A stretch of 64,000 bases of DNA from Nepenthes gracilis (taxonomy: Eukaryota; Streptophyta; Magnoliopsida; Caryophyllales; Nepenthaceae). Of this stretch, positions 47,449 to 59,076 are shown one piece after another. The DNA lies in assembly GCA_033239525.1 (NCBI GenBank), contig BSYO01000016.1, positions 3,191,333-3,255,332 on the forward strand, written 5' to 3'. The notes below the pieces were generated by a model. The model saw only the letters and a program-made list of their open reading frames with translations. It made no database searches and was not told the origin of the DNA. The position numbers and the translations under genes were made by a program. The number at the start of each line of letters is the position of its first letter. Position 1 is the stretch's first letter.

Positions 47449-50400
47449 TCACCAAACTGTAATATATGATATGGCATATATTTAGTAATTTATTAAAATG
47501 AATAAAAAGTTACAATGCTATACGATTTTGTTACATTTTATTACAGAAGTTATTTTCTTAATGAGCTTAATCTTTAACAAAGAGAATGTTATTTATGTAA
47601 TTAAAGAATCGGTACAATTTCTATCAACTAACTGGTAGAATAAACAATCATTTGTTATGGATAAAAATATGACAGTTTTTCTAAATAATGATGATGACAA
47701 TTTTTATCTTGAATTAGTGGAGGTTTCCAACTTTCCCATTATACTAATTTACAAACTGCTTTCTAGAAAATTGAACACATCTCTCTGCACACAAAATTCT
47801 AATATACTCTCATTAAGGAAGACAAGGATAAGAATACCAAACACTAACTCAGGTATATTGCTAATGTTTAATTTTATATAATTGAATTATAAAATAATAC
47901 AATAATTCTAAATGTCCATAAATGATTTAGATCTTATAAAGTTTTATATACCAGACTTACAGAACTGTACAGAAAGATTTATCTTCATAAGTACAACTCT
48001 GAGCTTATTAGTGGGCGATAACTCAAGTTTTGTATACACTGTGCTTGGAAGCTGGCTCAAGATCAGCCTGGAAGACGCTCTTCAATGAAATTTTAGTTTT
48101 AGCAGGATTGCAAACTTTGTCATGGGCATGCAGCGGAAATGGGAATGCTCAAGCCCAAGACATTTGCCCAAAAGCCATGCACACGGCTGCTAGATTAATC
48201 TAAAAACTTAAAAACTTATTATTTTAATAAAGAGTATTATTTTAATTATTTACTATATTTTAATATATAGATTAAAATTTTAAGTCTCAAATTCTTTTTT
48301 CCCCCCCTAACAGAATTGTAATTCTTTAACTAATTCAAATTATAATATTAACAGTAATTTTATAATCCAAACAAAACTCCACAGTTTTAAAAAATTTTGA
48401 GATGATGGTTGCCAAATGTACTCAAGGGCAGGGCATATCAATTATGTTTTGTGGGTCATTTCTAACTATGAGTAGATTCGGGGAGAAAATACCTTTGGGA
48501 CATTTTTAATTTGTGACTTAATATTTATTTATTTATTTATTTATATTAACAAGTCTATTTTAATCATGTTTAAAAATATTTTTAAAATATCTCTATTCCA
48601 ACAATTGGTTTTCCACATACAATTTTACTACATTTTATTAGAGAAACAATCAAATGTTATAATCTTATATGATTTTACTATATTTTATTTAAAAAATTAT
48701 TTTTCTAATGAACATAATATTTGATAAAAAGAATGATCATTTCAAAAATACTACATGGATTCTCTTCATATTTTATAATTATAGAATTATCCATCATATG
48801 TTATGGACAATAATGTTTGACTTTTCTGAATAAAGATGACAGTTCTATTCAAATTTGATTATAAGTGAGTTTGGCAACCATAAAGTTTCTCTTATCAAGA
48901 GTCATCCAAAAAATGATAGTTCAACAATCATTACATAAAATTCTCAAACTTTCATTAGAGAAGATAGATAAGAGTAAGTAGAGAGATATCGATTCAAGAA
49001 TCTTCAAGAAGAAGGCATTAAACATCGTCAATGTTTACTTTCATGTTATCAAATAATATGATATAAAATTCAACGATTCAAAAAATGGTTTAAATCTCAT
49101 TAATTCTCACACCATCTACAATTTCCACTAACAATTGAATTCTAATGAGCAAAATCACCCATATTATACCAACCAATCTTTTGAAGATCTATTATAAAAA
49201 TGCTCCCAGTGTTGCTTGGGGAAGAAGACTACTACAATGTACAACCTAATAGCCAGCCTATTTCACTGCTTTTCTGCCAAACTTTTGACTACTTGTACAA
49301 ACTACCTTCATCATCCTAATACCCCTTGTTTTCCACCTTTGAAACGTGGTCACCCAATGAAGCAACTGTCGATGGTAATATGATAAATCTCAAACCAAAG
49401 TTTCAAGTTTTGGTGGAAAACGATAGATCGCCACCCATTTGAAGATTTAACTTTAAAAGTTTGCCATGCAACTTTGTTATAAATTTTGAATTGAGATTAA
49501 TGCTGGTGGTAGAACCGGCCAAAGGCATGCAACATGAGTTTTAGTCCCATGGATGCCATCAAGGAGAGTGTTTAGCAAAATCCTTATAATATAATATAAT
49601 GAAAATTAGACATGTTTTGTTCATTCGGCATTCTAATGAATTTATTAAACCTAAAAGCAGAATTTATCCTTTTGCTCTTGTCAATTTTAGTTCTGCCATA
49701 GATGGAATCCGCCTAAATGCAGTAGTGAAACCAAAATCAATTTTGAGGTTTTGCAAAAAAATATGCCAAAACCAAAGTTTAAAATTTCACTACCAATTTT
49801 TTCGCTTTCCACCCCCACCAGAAAGCTTGAGAATGCTACCCTTAGAACGTAAGTCTTTTGAATATATATGTATGTGTGTATTCACAGAAAAAACCTGTCA
49901 GCAGCAGGTGGCTTGCTTCTGATCATGATCCCTCGTGCATAATGCATCTGTGGAAATGCATAAATAAGAACCTGCAACAATAGAAGGAACAAACTTCCCA
50001 TCATTACAGGCAATGAAACACCTAAATACATGGTTAGAAGTGGGTAATAAAAGAATCAGTGGCCAAATCATGAATTTTGTTTCCGGTTCTAACTTTTATC
50101 AAAATATCTAAATTTATCCTAGTTCCGATTCGTACATAGGGGGAAACGGAAGACACAGTTCCACCTTAACATTTAATAAATCCATGAGAATGTTAAGCAA
50201 ATAAAATAAGTCAAATTTTTATTACACAAAGTAATAAGTTTCAAGTACTTTAATAACTACTAACTTCAACAACATCCACGGAACTAGTAATCCATATTGA
50301 AGGAAAAAAATATAATATTTGCATTCAAAAATAATAAAATCAACTACATAAGAATCAAAGAGAAAACATATGAGCAAATGAGATTATGTGGTTATTTATA

Positions 50401-50600
50401 CACCTGACAAAAAAATTAAAAAATAATATTATTCATATGGTGTACAATATGCTAGAAATTCCAACAGAATTTCGCATCCACTTCCGACATTTTCACAAAA
50501 TTAGTTCCGCTATCGCTTCCATCTATATAAGGTGGAGGGTAGCAATTTTGGCGAAATTGCATGATGTAATCAGAATTACCCTTAAAGGCAGAGCGAAATC
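47449..50600. other. Intergenic DNA without recognised gene
   Basis: AT-rich, with a slightly less AT-rich patch near 48000-48200 and mixed sequence at 49200-50100. Short ORFs carry no known motif. I see no RNA gene. Confidence 0.5.
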
Positions 50601-50619
50601 CCAACCCTTGGTCTACCAA

Positions 50620-51270
50620 AGCTGCCTTTTATTAACAATAAAGCCTCTAGTCCCATTGAGTGGGCTTAGATCGACTATATAAATCTCTTTTCACCATAAT
50701 ACTCAATCTAGTACAATATGTTTCAAGAGTATAAGCAATTTTGAATAGTTTTTGTATCATCTCACTCTAAACTTTTCTAAATTTATATATTCTTTTCTTT
50801 CCTACAACCACACCTAATTCATCCATCCTTGAATGTGCTTTATAGCCCACATTTTAAACGTCCAAACCACCTTACACATTCTTCCGTCATCTTATCTTCT
50901 ATAAGTACCATTGCTAAATATGAATGAATATCATCAATTCTTATCTTATTTTTTAGTGTGATTTTATTAATCAATCTCAACATTATTATCACTATAACAC
51001 TCATATTTGGTTGCCCAACATTCAATTCCATAATAGCAGGTGTCATAGTTATGTCTTATAAAATTCTTTTAATTTTAGATGTATATTTTAACCACAAAGT
51101 ACATCCAATGTAATTCTCCATTTTAACCAATCTACATGGATTCTGTGTTAGTCACATTATCATTAATTTATCAATCTTCTTCAATTATAAAGAAATGGTA
51201 ATAAAATCCATTATTTTTATAAATATCTTAGTCACTAATTTGATTTGTTCATTATTCTATTTAGAATTAA
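50620..51270 (-). pseudogene. RTE-type LINE 3' end remnant
   Basis: The minus frame at 50840-51046 keeps the plant RTE tail pattern: ELNVGQPNMSV (for ECWAVKKQHxxKMSV), MLRLINKITLKNKIRIDDI, and DKMTEECVRWFGRLKC (for KMRExRLRWFGHV). The 3' end lies near the TTATTAACAATAAAG at 50630. Truncated at its 5' end, as is usual for LINE copies. Confidence 0.6.
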
Positions 51271-51514
51271 TCAAATTACACTTTAGATGTTTAAATTTTT
51301 ACTTCTACTTATCTTAAACTTTTCTTTACTCTGCCTAATAAAAAGAGAGGGGTCAGAAAGGTCCAGTCTTCAACAAAAACATCCAGCTCAAACAGGAAAA
51401 AGAAAGAAAATCATCGATTCTCTGCATCAATGAGTCCTTGAGTAGAGAAAACAGATACAGAAATCAAGAGCAGCAAACACACCAGAGGGGAAAAAACAGA
51501 GTACCTTAAATGGC

Positions 51515-53549
51515 TTAACGCCGTTGGGTCTTCCCAATAGAATGTTTCCCAGAGTACAAGTGTTTTGGTTTAAGTGTAGGAATAACTCTTATCAGTTTCT
51601 CCCCTTCGAGCATCCTTGTTCTTCTTCATGGAAGACTTCTTGAAAAGTTTAATAGCCCAATCTTCTGAGCAGAGTCCTTGAATCCATCTCCCAGGACAAG
51701 TTCGCCCGGTGGCATGACTTCGACCTTGATTGAGATCAAGACACCACATGCAACTTCTTGTTAGAATGTTCACAATCAACATCCATAGCATCACCTCCAT
51801 CATATCCCCTCTCCAAGACCTCTGTCTCTTCTGACCCCTCAAAAGGCTACGAGCCCAGTTGATTGCTGCAGAGGGATCCAACCCTAAAGATGATAACTCC
51901 TTTCCCAATCTCTCTGATGTAAACTTCCTATCCTTATCGAACTTCCTCTGTACAATGGGTCTGCTCTCTGCAGTGATTTTCTTCATCCTCTGCTCTTGAA
52001 TAAGAAAGGTTTTCTTTTTTCGGATTTCTGCCAGCGCTTCCTTCTCTTCAGGAATCAATTCCAAATCATCCATCTTGATGTTGCCGACAGCCTCTTTGGT
52101 GAGCCAAAGACCTTCTCTTTGTAACTCCTTGGGCCGTTGAAGGATATCATGATCAACAAAGTCATAGACATTGTCTCCATCAAGAATTTTCCAGCATTAT
52201 ATCTTCTTTCCATTCATCATTTGCTTATAAGAAATGCTTCCTAAAGTTAGCAGACTATACACCAGCACCACCATTCATGTTCTCGAAATCCTTCTCAATC
52301 AACCTCTTCTCCTTTTCTGCTTTTCCTGCTGCTTGCTTGGCCTTGGCTTCCAAAACTGCTTGTGGTATGTGAGGTGGCCTTTCCTTCTGGTCCCAAGATT
52401 TCAGAACTGCAACATGGAACAGATTTAAGCAGTCATTTATCTTCTTAGACTTCATCTTCAGTTCCACCCTCTGATCTAATAGCCTCTCGCAGGCCTCATT
52501 TTTCAAAGCAATAATGCCCTCCTCATTCAAGGTGCTCATGGCCAGCAGCACACCCTCTTTTTTTGCAGGCTCACCACCCTGACCTATCATGGTCTTCATA
52601 GCTTCAGTGTTCATTTCCATTAATTGCATCCGATCTTCATCAGAAATTTTATCAAGCAGCTGCAAATTGGTCTTGTTGCACACATTGATCAGCTGTTTGT
52701 TCATAAAAAGCAACTTGAAACTGTGAAAAAGTGCAGCCTGCTGGGCAACAATATACCCACACAACCCAGAGATGTCCAAAAAGAAGAGGACCACAGCTCG
52801 GAGGTGTGCCAGAGCAGTGATACTGCACATCTCAATAATGTTCGGATCCTCAAATGGCCTGTCAAGAATACCTGGACTATCAATCACTTGATATCTTAAG
52901 TACTTGTAGTCCATGTGACCAGACCAACAAACAGAGATTTGTAGTGAATGCATATGTCTGTACATCAACATCTGCCATGGTGATTTTGTTCATGAATGAG
53001 TTCTTTCCTACATTCGTACCCACAAATCAGTATTGTCCGGGTATTAGAGTCAATGGAAGGCAACCAAGCCATATGCTGCCAGATCTGCTCAAGGTACGCC
53101 AAACTTGGACCAATCCTCTTAACCACGGTGCACATCCACCCAAGTACTGCAACTTTTAGACACTTGCAATAGTACAGGGAATCCGGTACTCAAACAACCA
53201 AACATAATCCTCAGCAGTTTTGCCTATCAGATTTCTGGCTGTGCTGACTTGCCCACGAGCCAGCTTACAGTGATCCTTGTCGTAAAGGACATGAAGAATG
53301 TCACCGTAGAAAGGGTGGATATTATCAAGCCTCAGAAACTCGTCAATGATTGCAGAAAGTTTCTCATGGAAATTCTGCTGCGTGTGCTTAACCTACCACA
53401 TGTAAAATTGGAGAAGATGGGAGATGGCATACCCTTCGTGGACAACAGTCGGGGTTTGCATTGAGTTTGAGAGAGAATAATGACTATCATTTCTTTGCCA
53501 TTTTTGCCATTGGGAACTACTGCTATCTTCTTGAGGTTGTACTGCACAT
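51515..53549 (-). pseudogene. NOG1: Nucleolar GTP-binding protein 1 (NOG1) pseudogene, near full length
   Basis: NOG1 is a GTPase for 60S ribosome assembly. The homology runs from the start (QYNLKKIAVVPNGK) to the C-terminal LKPKHLYSG and TQRR TAA, about the normal length, so nothing large is missing. Defects: one G lost between ATG and the second codon at 53547, a one-base shift near 53486, TAG at 53393-53395, further shifts at about 53200-52970 (the P-loop reads NVGKNSF), and a stop at 52255-52257 after NGGAGV. In the G domain DSPGILDRP is kept, but the NKxD motif reads NKTN. The frame 52255-52971 is the longest open part. A retained leader intron argues against a processed copy. Confidence 0.85.
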
Positions 53550-54012
53550 CCTTCAGGCTTTATGTTTTAATCCTACAAAATAGAAATACAAACAATTTAG
53601 CAAGGCAATAACAATTGAAATATACTGAGACATTAAAAAATAAGAAAAAATCAATAAACAAGCAGTTTAGCATGAATGAAACAAAAGAACAGAACCATAG
53701 AAATTCAACGTTCACATTTTTTCATCGTATACACCATCAATTTTATGCAGATACTCAAAATTATCCACTAAGACAAGCCATTCCTGCCCAATCTGATCCG
53801 AGCTAAGACACTTGATCAACCAACTGAAGAGAGAAATTCCCTTTCAAAATGACAGTTTATTGTCTCATTGGAAAATCATACTAATAAACCCACAAATTAT
53901 CTCAAAATTTCACAAATCGATTTTCTTATGCAGAAACTTGAAATTCTCCTGTAAGACTCTATTTCACATCTGATTTTGTAAATTTCATCAGCCAAGTGAA
54001 CATAAATATTCC

Positions 54013-54017
54013 CATAT
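54013..54017. repeat. Target site duplication CATAT (left) of the solo LTR
   Basis: Identical to 55208-55212 and directly abuts the TGATGCG terminus. Confidence 0.85.
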
Positions 54018-55207
54018 TGATGCGTCCTGAGATTAGGATTATTGTACAGATTAGGAAGCCATTTGATCTTCCCCGGCAGGTCAAACTAAAATGGGTCCTG
54101 TCTCTATTGCTCTAAACCTAAATTCTGCATAACACAATGAACAAAGAAGGAGTCAGAAGATGGCAGGACTTAATCCCCAATAAATCCTCAAACGTTCAAG
54201 TCAGTAATCTTTCTTAGAAAGATAGAAAGATAGGAGGAGGTAATAATGCGTGGATGCATGTAACGGAGAATTGAGTTTTAGTGGAGCTGAGCTCCGGTGA
54301 GTGTACTCAACAGAGGAGTGGTTTAGAGGCGAAGGATTGGATTCCGATGAGTGCACCTGACTAATGAGTGGCTTAGAGGCGGAGGATTGGGCTCTGATGG
54401 GTGCACTCAGCTGGGAGTAGCTTCCAGGTAGAGGACGGGCTCCGATGAGTGCGCTTGACCAAGAAGAGGCTAAGAGAGATGGAGGACTGAACTTTGATAG
54501 ATACACTCGAACAGGAAGCAGCTTTAAGAGATGGAGGACTAAGCCCCACTTGAATGCGCCGGCTAATGGGCAGCTTTGAAAGATGGAGAATTGAACTCCG
54601 TTGAGTGTGTCCGTTAAACTCTTCTCTGGCTGCTAGTGGAGGGGTTTCCTTTGCCTTGCTACCCGAATCGACATCACCGGCCGAGCGGTATGGAAGCTCG
54701 AAGTTGACACGGCACCTACGCAGCCACAAGCCTAGGTCGAAGTGCTACTCTGAAACTCAGAGATGCATATGTCCCGGAATAGCCCTCAAGCGAAATGGAA
54801 AGAGAGAAAGAGTATGCTCTGGATGCTTCAGCGTAGCTCTCGCCGTTTTCATGGAATTAACTCCTGCTTGGTTGGAAGGAGAGAAGCCCCCCTTTCCATG
54901 CAAATGGAAAATGGTATGTGTAGGGCGTGGGCTGTGAAGCTTGCTTTGGGGCACACAGTTGGCAACAGTTGCTCACAGATTTGCTGAGCTATCAGAGTAG
55001 TTGCCGTGGCCGCTTTATGACAAGTATGGTAATTAAAGCCTTTCTTAGGAAGTATTCAAGGGCCACGCTTGCTATTCCCAAGAGATACGCTGTGCGGGCG
55101 GATATTTTGCAAATATTCACTGGGCTTTGGGCTAGGAGGAGACTCCATCAAACCGTCGATCTGCTACAATCTGGACTCTGGGCCGGCCCACGGTACCGGA
55201 CCCATCA
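54018..55207 (-). mobile_element. Solo LTR of a Tat-related family (1190 bp)
   Basis: Ends TGATGCGTCC...GGACCCATCA, flanked by an exact CATAT duplication (54013-54017 and 55208-55212). The first 130 bases align by eye with the start of the Tat LTR at 28008 (GCGTCC(C/T)G, ATTGTACAGATTAG, GGGTCC(T/G)GTCTC). No internal region, so it is a product of LTR-LTR recombination. Confidence 0.82.
54260..54620. repeat. Minisatellite of about 50-bp period within the solo LTR (about 7 units)
   Basis: The core TCCGATGAGTGCAC (variants) recurs at about 54293, 54343, 54393, 54441, 54493, 54547 and 54598, linked by GAGGAGTGGTTTAGAGGC-like words. Spacing is 48-54 bp. Confidence 0.75.
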
Positions 55208-55212
55208 CATAT
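55208..55212. repeat. Target site duplication CATAT (right) of the solo LTR
   Basis: Directly follows CCCATCA and matches the left copy. Confidence 0.85.
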
Positions 55213-55978
55213 GATATGAACAACCAGCTTGGTTAAGTATATGTTGCTCCTACCAAAGGAAATGAAGCCCTTTCCGGTGCTTGGTTGTATAGAATTAAAA
55301 TAACTGGTTGGAATGGAAAGGAAACCTCCCCACCAAGCCTAATATTTTGATTCCCTCACAATTTGATGTAATGCAAACTAAAGACGTAAAAACAACTAGA
55401 AAGCTCATTTCTTTTCTTTTACTTAATGATTAATTAATCAAAATCTCGTCCTTTTCTTATCCCTTCCTTTCTATTATTTTCCTTTCAAACCAAAGTGGAA
55501 AAGTTTTCTTGATATACCCATAAAAAAAATACACAAACACAAAAACCAAGTTGTTTCTCATTAAAATAACATGAATTCTGAATCAGCTAAGAATATTTCA
55601 ATTATTTTCTCCGCACAACCAAAGCCAAATGACAATAACATCATCATCGAATACAAGTGTCAAAACAATGCCAGTTCACAAAAAATAACCTTCAAACTCA
55701 GATTTCACAACCTATATGGACACAGGAGAACCATCAATATCCTATGCAAAGGAAGTTGATTCGTTAATCTTTGAAACAAGGTTGCTTGTGATTTCTAAGT
55801 AAAGTGCTCAATTGAAAGAAAATCTCAGATAGAGTGGGGAGGGAGATTTTAGGGAAAAGCAGCTATCTTGAAAGAATGGTTATCCCTAATTCTGATACAG
55901 AAACGTAGAGTTCAAATGGCAAATGTGCTTCAGTAAACAAAGAAACAGAAATCAGGAAGAACTGAACTGCAACTTACC

Positions 55979-56123
55979 GAATTGAAAATTACGCACCTTA
56001 GAGTTCGATATTGAAGGAGAATTTGGAGATGTTCGATCGTGGCGCCGTGCGAAACACCCATAGGTGTAGAGCAGCCGCTAGAAGTGGAGATGGAGGAGTG
56101 ACGACATATTTACGTTAGGGTTT
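55979..56123 (-). promoter_or_regulatory. NOG1 leader exon region with telo-box
   Basis: Reading minus, AAACCCTAAC at 56114-56123 is a telo-box, typical near transcription starts of plant translation and ribosome-biogenesis genes. It is followed by a pyrimidine-rich leader ending at a donor (CG|GTAAGT, exon end 55978, or the alternative GTGCGT near 55997). The acceptor TTTGTAG at 53573 precedes the NOG1 ATG. Confidence 0.55.
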
Positions 56124-56234
56124 AGTAGATACCATGGTTATCGAGGGAAACAATAAACTCTATAGTTAAATAAATATTTTTTGAATGAAAGTAAATAACA
56201 TATTAGGTATTTTTATTAGGGTTATCACCTAATA

Positions 56235-56295
56235 ATTTTATTATATATATTATTATTATTATTATTATTTTATTATTTTTATTATTTTTTATTAC

Positions 56296-56329
<34 letters not shown>

Positions 56330-56566
56330 GTTATTATTATTATTATTTTTATTTTTATTTTTAAATTATTATTATTTAGTAGTATTATTTTTTTATTTTT
56401 ATTTTTATTACTTTTATTATTTATTATTATTATTATTTTATTATTATTATTATTATTACTTTTATTATTATTATTATTATTATTTTATTATTATTATTAT
56501 TATTATTATTTTTATTTTTATTTTTATTACTTTTATTATTTTTTTATTATTATTATATTATTATTA

Positions 56567-56604
<38 letters not shown>

Positions 56605-56810
56605 TATTTTTATTTTTATTTTTATTATTTTTATTTTATTACTTTTATTATTATTATTATTATATTATTATTATTTTATTATTATTATTTTATTATATTA
56701 TTATTATTTTTTTATTATTTTATTATTATTATTATTATTATTATTACTTTTATTATTATTATTTTATTTTATTATTATTATTAAATTTATTATTATTATG
56801 AAAAAATATA
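56235..56810 (+). repeat. Imperfect (ATT)n microsatellite, about 570 bp
   Basis: Nearly pure TTA repeats with scattered TTTTTA interruptions. The 157-residue Leu/Tyr/Ile/Phe ORF over it is an artefact. It lies just upstream of the NOG1 leader. Confidence 0.95.
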
Positions 56811-58296
56811 TATTATAACCTTGTTCATATATAAACTCTCATACAATACAAACCAAACATGATCTTTATTTTAATATTTTAATAACAATTTCCAACTTTA
56901 CTTTAACTATTCTATTTTTTAACAAAACAAATCAGTTAAATAAATTTTTTATATATATATTTATATTTATTAATTAATTTTTAAATTTTAATATAATTCT
57001 GAATTTTTATTTTAGTACTAAATTTATCTTATATGAAAAAATATATATTACTAACCTTGTTCATATATAAACTCTAGAATTGATCTTTACTTTAATATTT
57101 TGCACTTTAATTTTTTTAAAAACAAATCATAGGTTTTTTTTTTTTTAATATGACTTAGATTATGATGAATTATACTTAATTTTTCATAAAATAGAATTAT
57201 CATTTAAATAATGTTTGATAATAAATTTAAAAATATTATAAAAATTTTAAAAATAACTAGATATTGAGAATATTTTTAATTTCTCACATTTAAATGTCAG
57301 TTATTTGTAATTATTAAAAATGATTTGTATATTCTTTGGCGAGTTTCTATGTTGAGTTGAACAAAAACCTAAAATTTAAGTTGAAATTGGCAAAATTATA
57401 ATGCCCGATATTTTTATTATAATATATAGCATCGCTATTATATATATATTTAGTTAATTTGAAAAATAATTATATAATAAAAATTTAAAAAATATCAAAT
57501 TTTAGAAGAATTAACACTGGACTGGCATTTATTTCCATACTTATACATATTTAAGGCAGTAAAAGTGTCTCTATTGGGAGTTTATGGGGCATTCATGCAT
57601 TTTTGTGACAGATTGAGTGGCACTTGAGACACATATAAGTGAAGTGCTTGTGCACAGATAAGACAAAATATTATCGCATGAATTGTGCTTAATACGGTGC
57701 TCGTGCCTGCCTGTGCCTAAGTGGGAAATAATGTGTGTCTAATTGGTGCTTAGAAGCCGATTCAGATATTTGAGGGCTCTTCACCTTGATTTCAATCATT
57801 TTGCGTGGAAAAATATAAGAATGATAAAGAAATATAAGGGGGGAAAAAAGAAGAGAATGAAAGATTTTGAATATTTTTTGAGTCATATTTACTATATCAG
57901 ATGTTTAAAATATATAATTTTAAACTTGTTCTTAGTTTATTTTTAAAATTTTTAAAATTTGCTTATAAATTTTATTTTATTAAACATGTATATCATTATT
58001 TATATTCTCATTTTGAATAAAATTACATCTGTATAATTTTCACTAAATGTTTTAAAATATTTTTAAATTTTATCAAATATTTGAAGATTTAGTTTAACTT
58101 CACAAAACAATTGAATATTTAAAAAGATTATATTCTTATATAAAAATATTTTAAAGAAAAGTTATGAAAAACATGTATTTGACCTCACATATTGATAGTT
58201 TATGCAAATATTCAGATAAAACTCTATTTTGATATGAGTTTATATTTTTTCACAAGTTCAAAAGTTTTCATATTTTTATTTTTTCTAGAGTAGAAA
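56811..58296. other. AT-rich intergenic DNA
   Basis: No gene seen. A less AT-rich patch at 57540-57800 has repeated GTGCTTGTGC/GTGCTTAG words but no coding motif. Confidence 0.5.
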
Positions 58297-59076
58297 TGTC
58301 ATGTCCCAAATTTTGATCCCGTCACTAATAATTATTCAATTATTAATTAACCAATAAATTATGTAATTAATATTGGATGTAAATTTCATATCGATATTTT
58401 AAGTAATCAGAATAAAATAATATAAATTATACACACAATTCAAGATATGTCACACAATTATATGGCTCTGAAACCAACCAATATCGATATATTAGGCCTT
58501 ACGTAAGAAGTTATATCTGTCATCAAATATTAGACCATGCAATCTACTATTATAAACATCATAAATCATCTATAATAGCTGGCAATCTAATAGTCAAACG
58601 AACCGATAACTATCTTACGACTTATAAACGGTTGTCTGATTACTGTGCAAGTGCTAATTACTATCTAAAAATTTATATAAATACATTAACTATTATTTAA
58701 AAATTGCAATATAACATTAAACTTTACTAAACTATCAAGAAACCAAATATAATACTAAATATTTCATAAATTGAGATTCTAAACTCTTCATGACAACTTA
58801 TCCTTCAATATTGATCATCCTACAAGTGTTCAAAGCTCTTATCCGAAGGATTTGTAAAATATAAGTAGGAAGTGAGTCAAAAATATAGTAAGACATATAA
58901 TTTACCATTAAACATTTCGAAATGAACAATACATCATATTTCAATCAAATGCTATGAAATTTCATAGCAATGCTTGCGTCTAATTTTGCAAATTTCTTAT
59001 CATATTCTTACTCATTTCTTATCATTTAATCACTTAGGGACCAATGGCCAGTAAGGCCTCACCGACTAAAGAAGCG
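58297..59076 (+). repeat. 5' part of a gypsy-type LTR, truncated by the Tekay-like insertion
   Basis: Starts TGTCATGTCCCAAATTTTG, a gypsy LTR start, and breaks off at AAGCG where the next LTR begins (59077). Its distal half is not seen in the window. Confidence 0.4.

Larger units (their letters stand above)
53573..55977 (-). other. 5'-UTR intron of the NOG1 pseudogene
   Basis: About 2.4 kb between the leader donor and the acceptor just before the ATG. About half is a solo LTR. Without it the intron would be about 1.2 kb. Inferred from splice-site words, not from a transcript. Confidence 0.5.

Noticed and set aside
56328..56801. 157-codon Leu/Tyr/Phe/Ile ORF
   Set aside because: Pure translation of the (ATT)n microsatellite.
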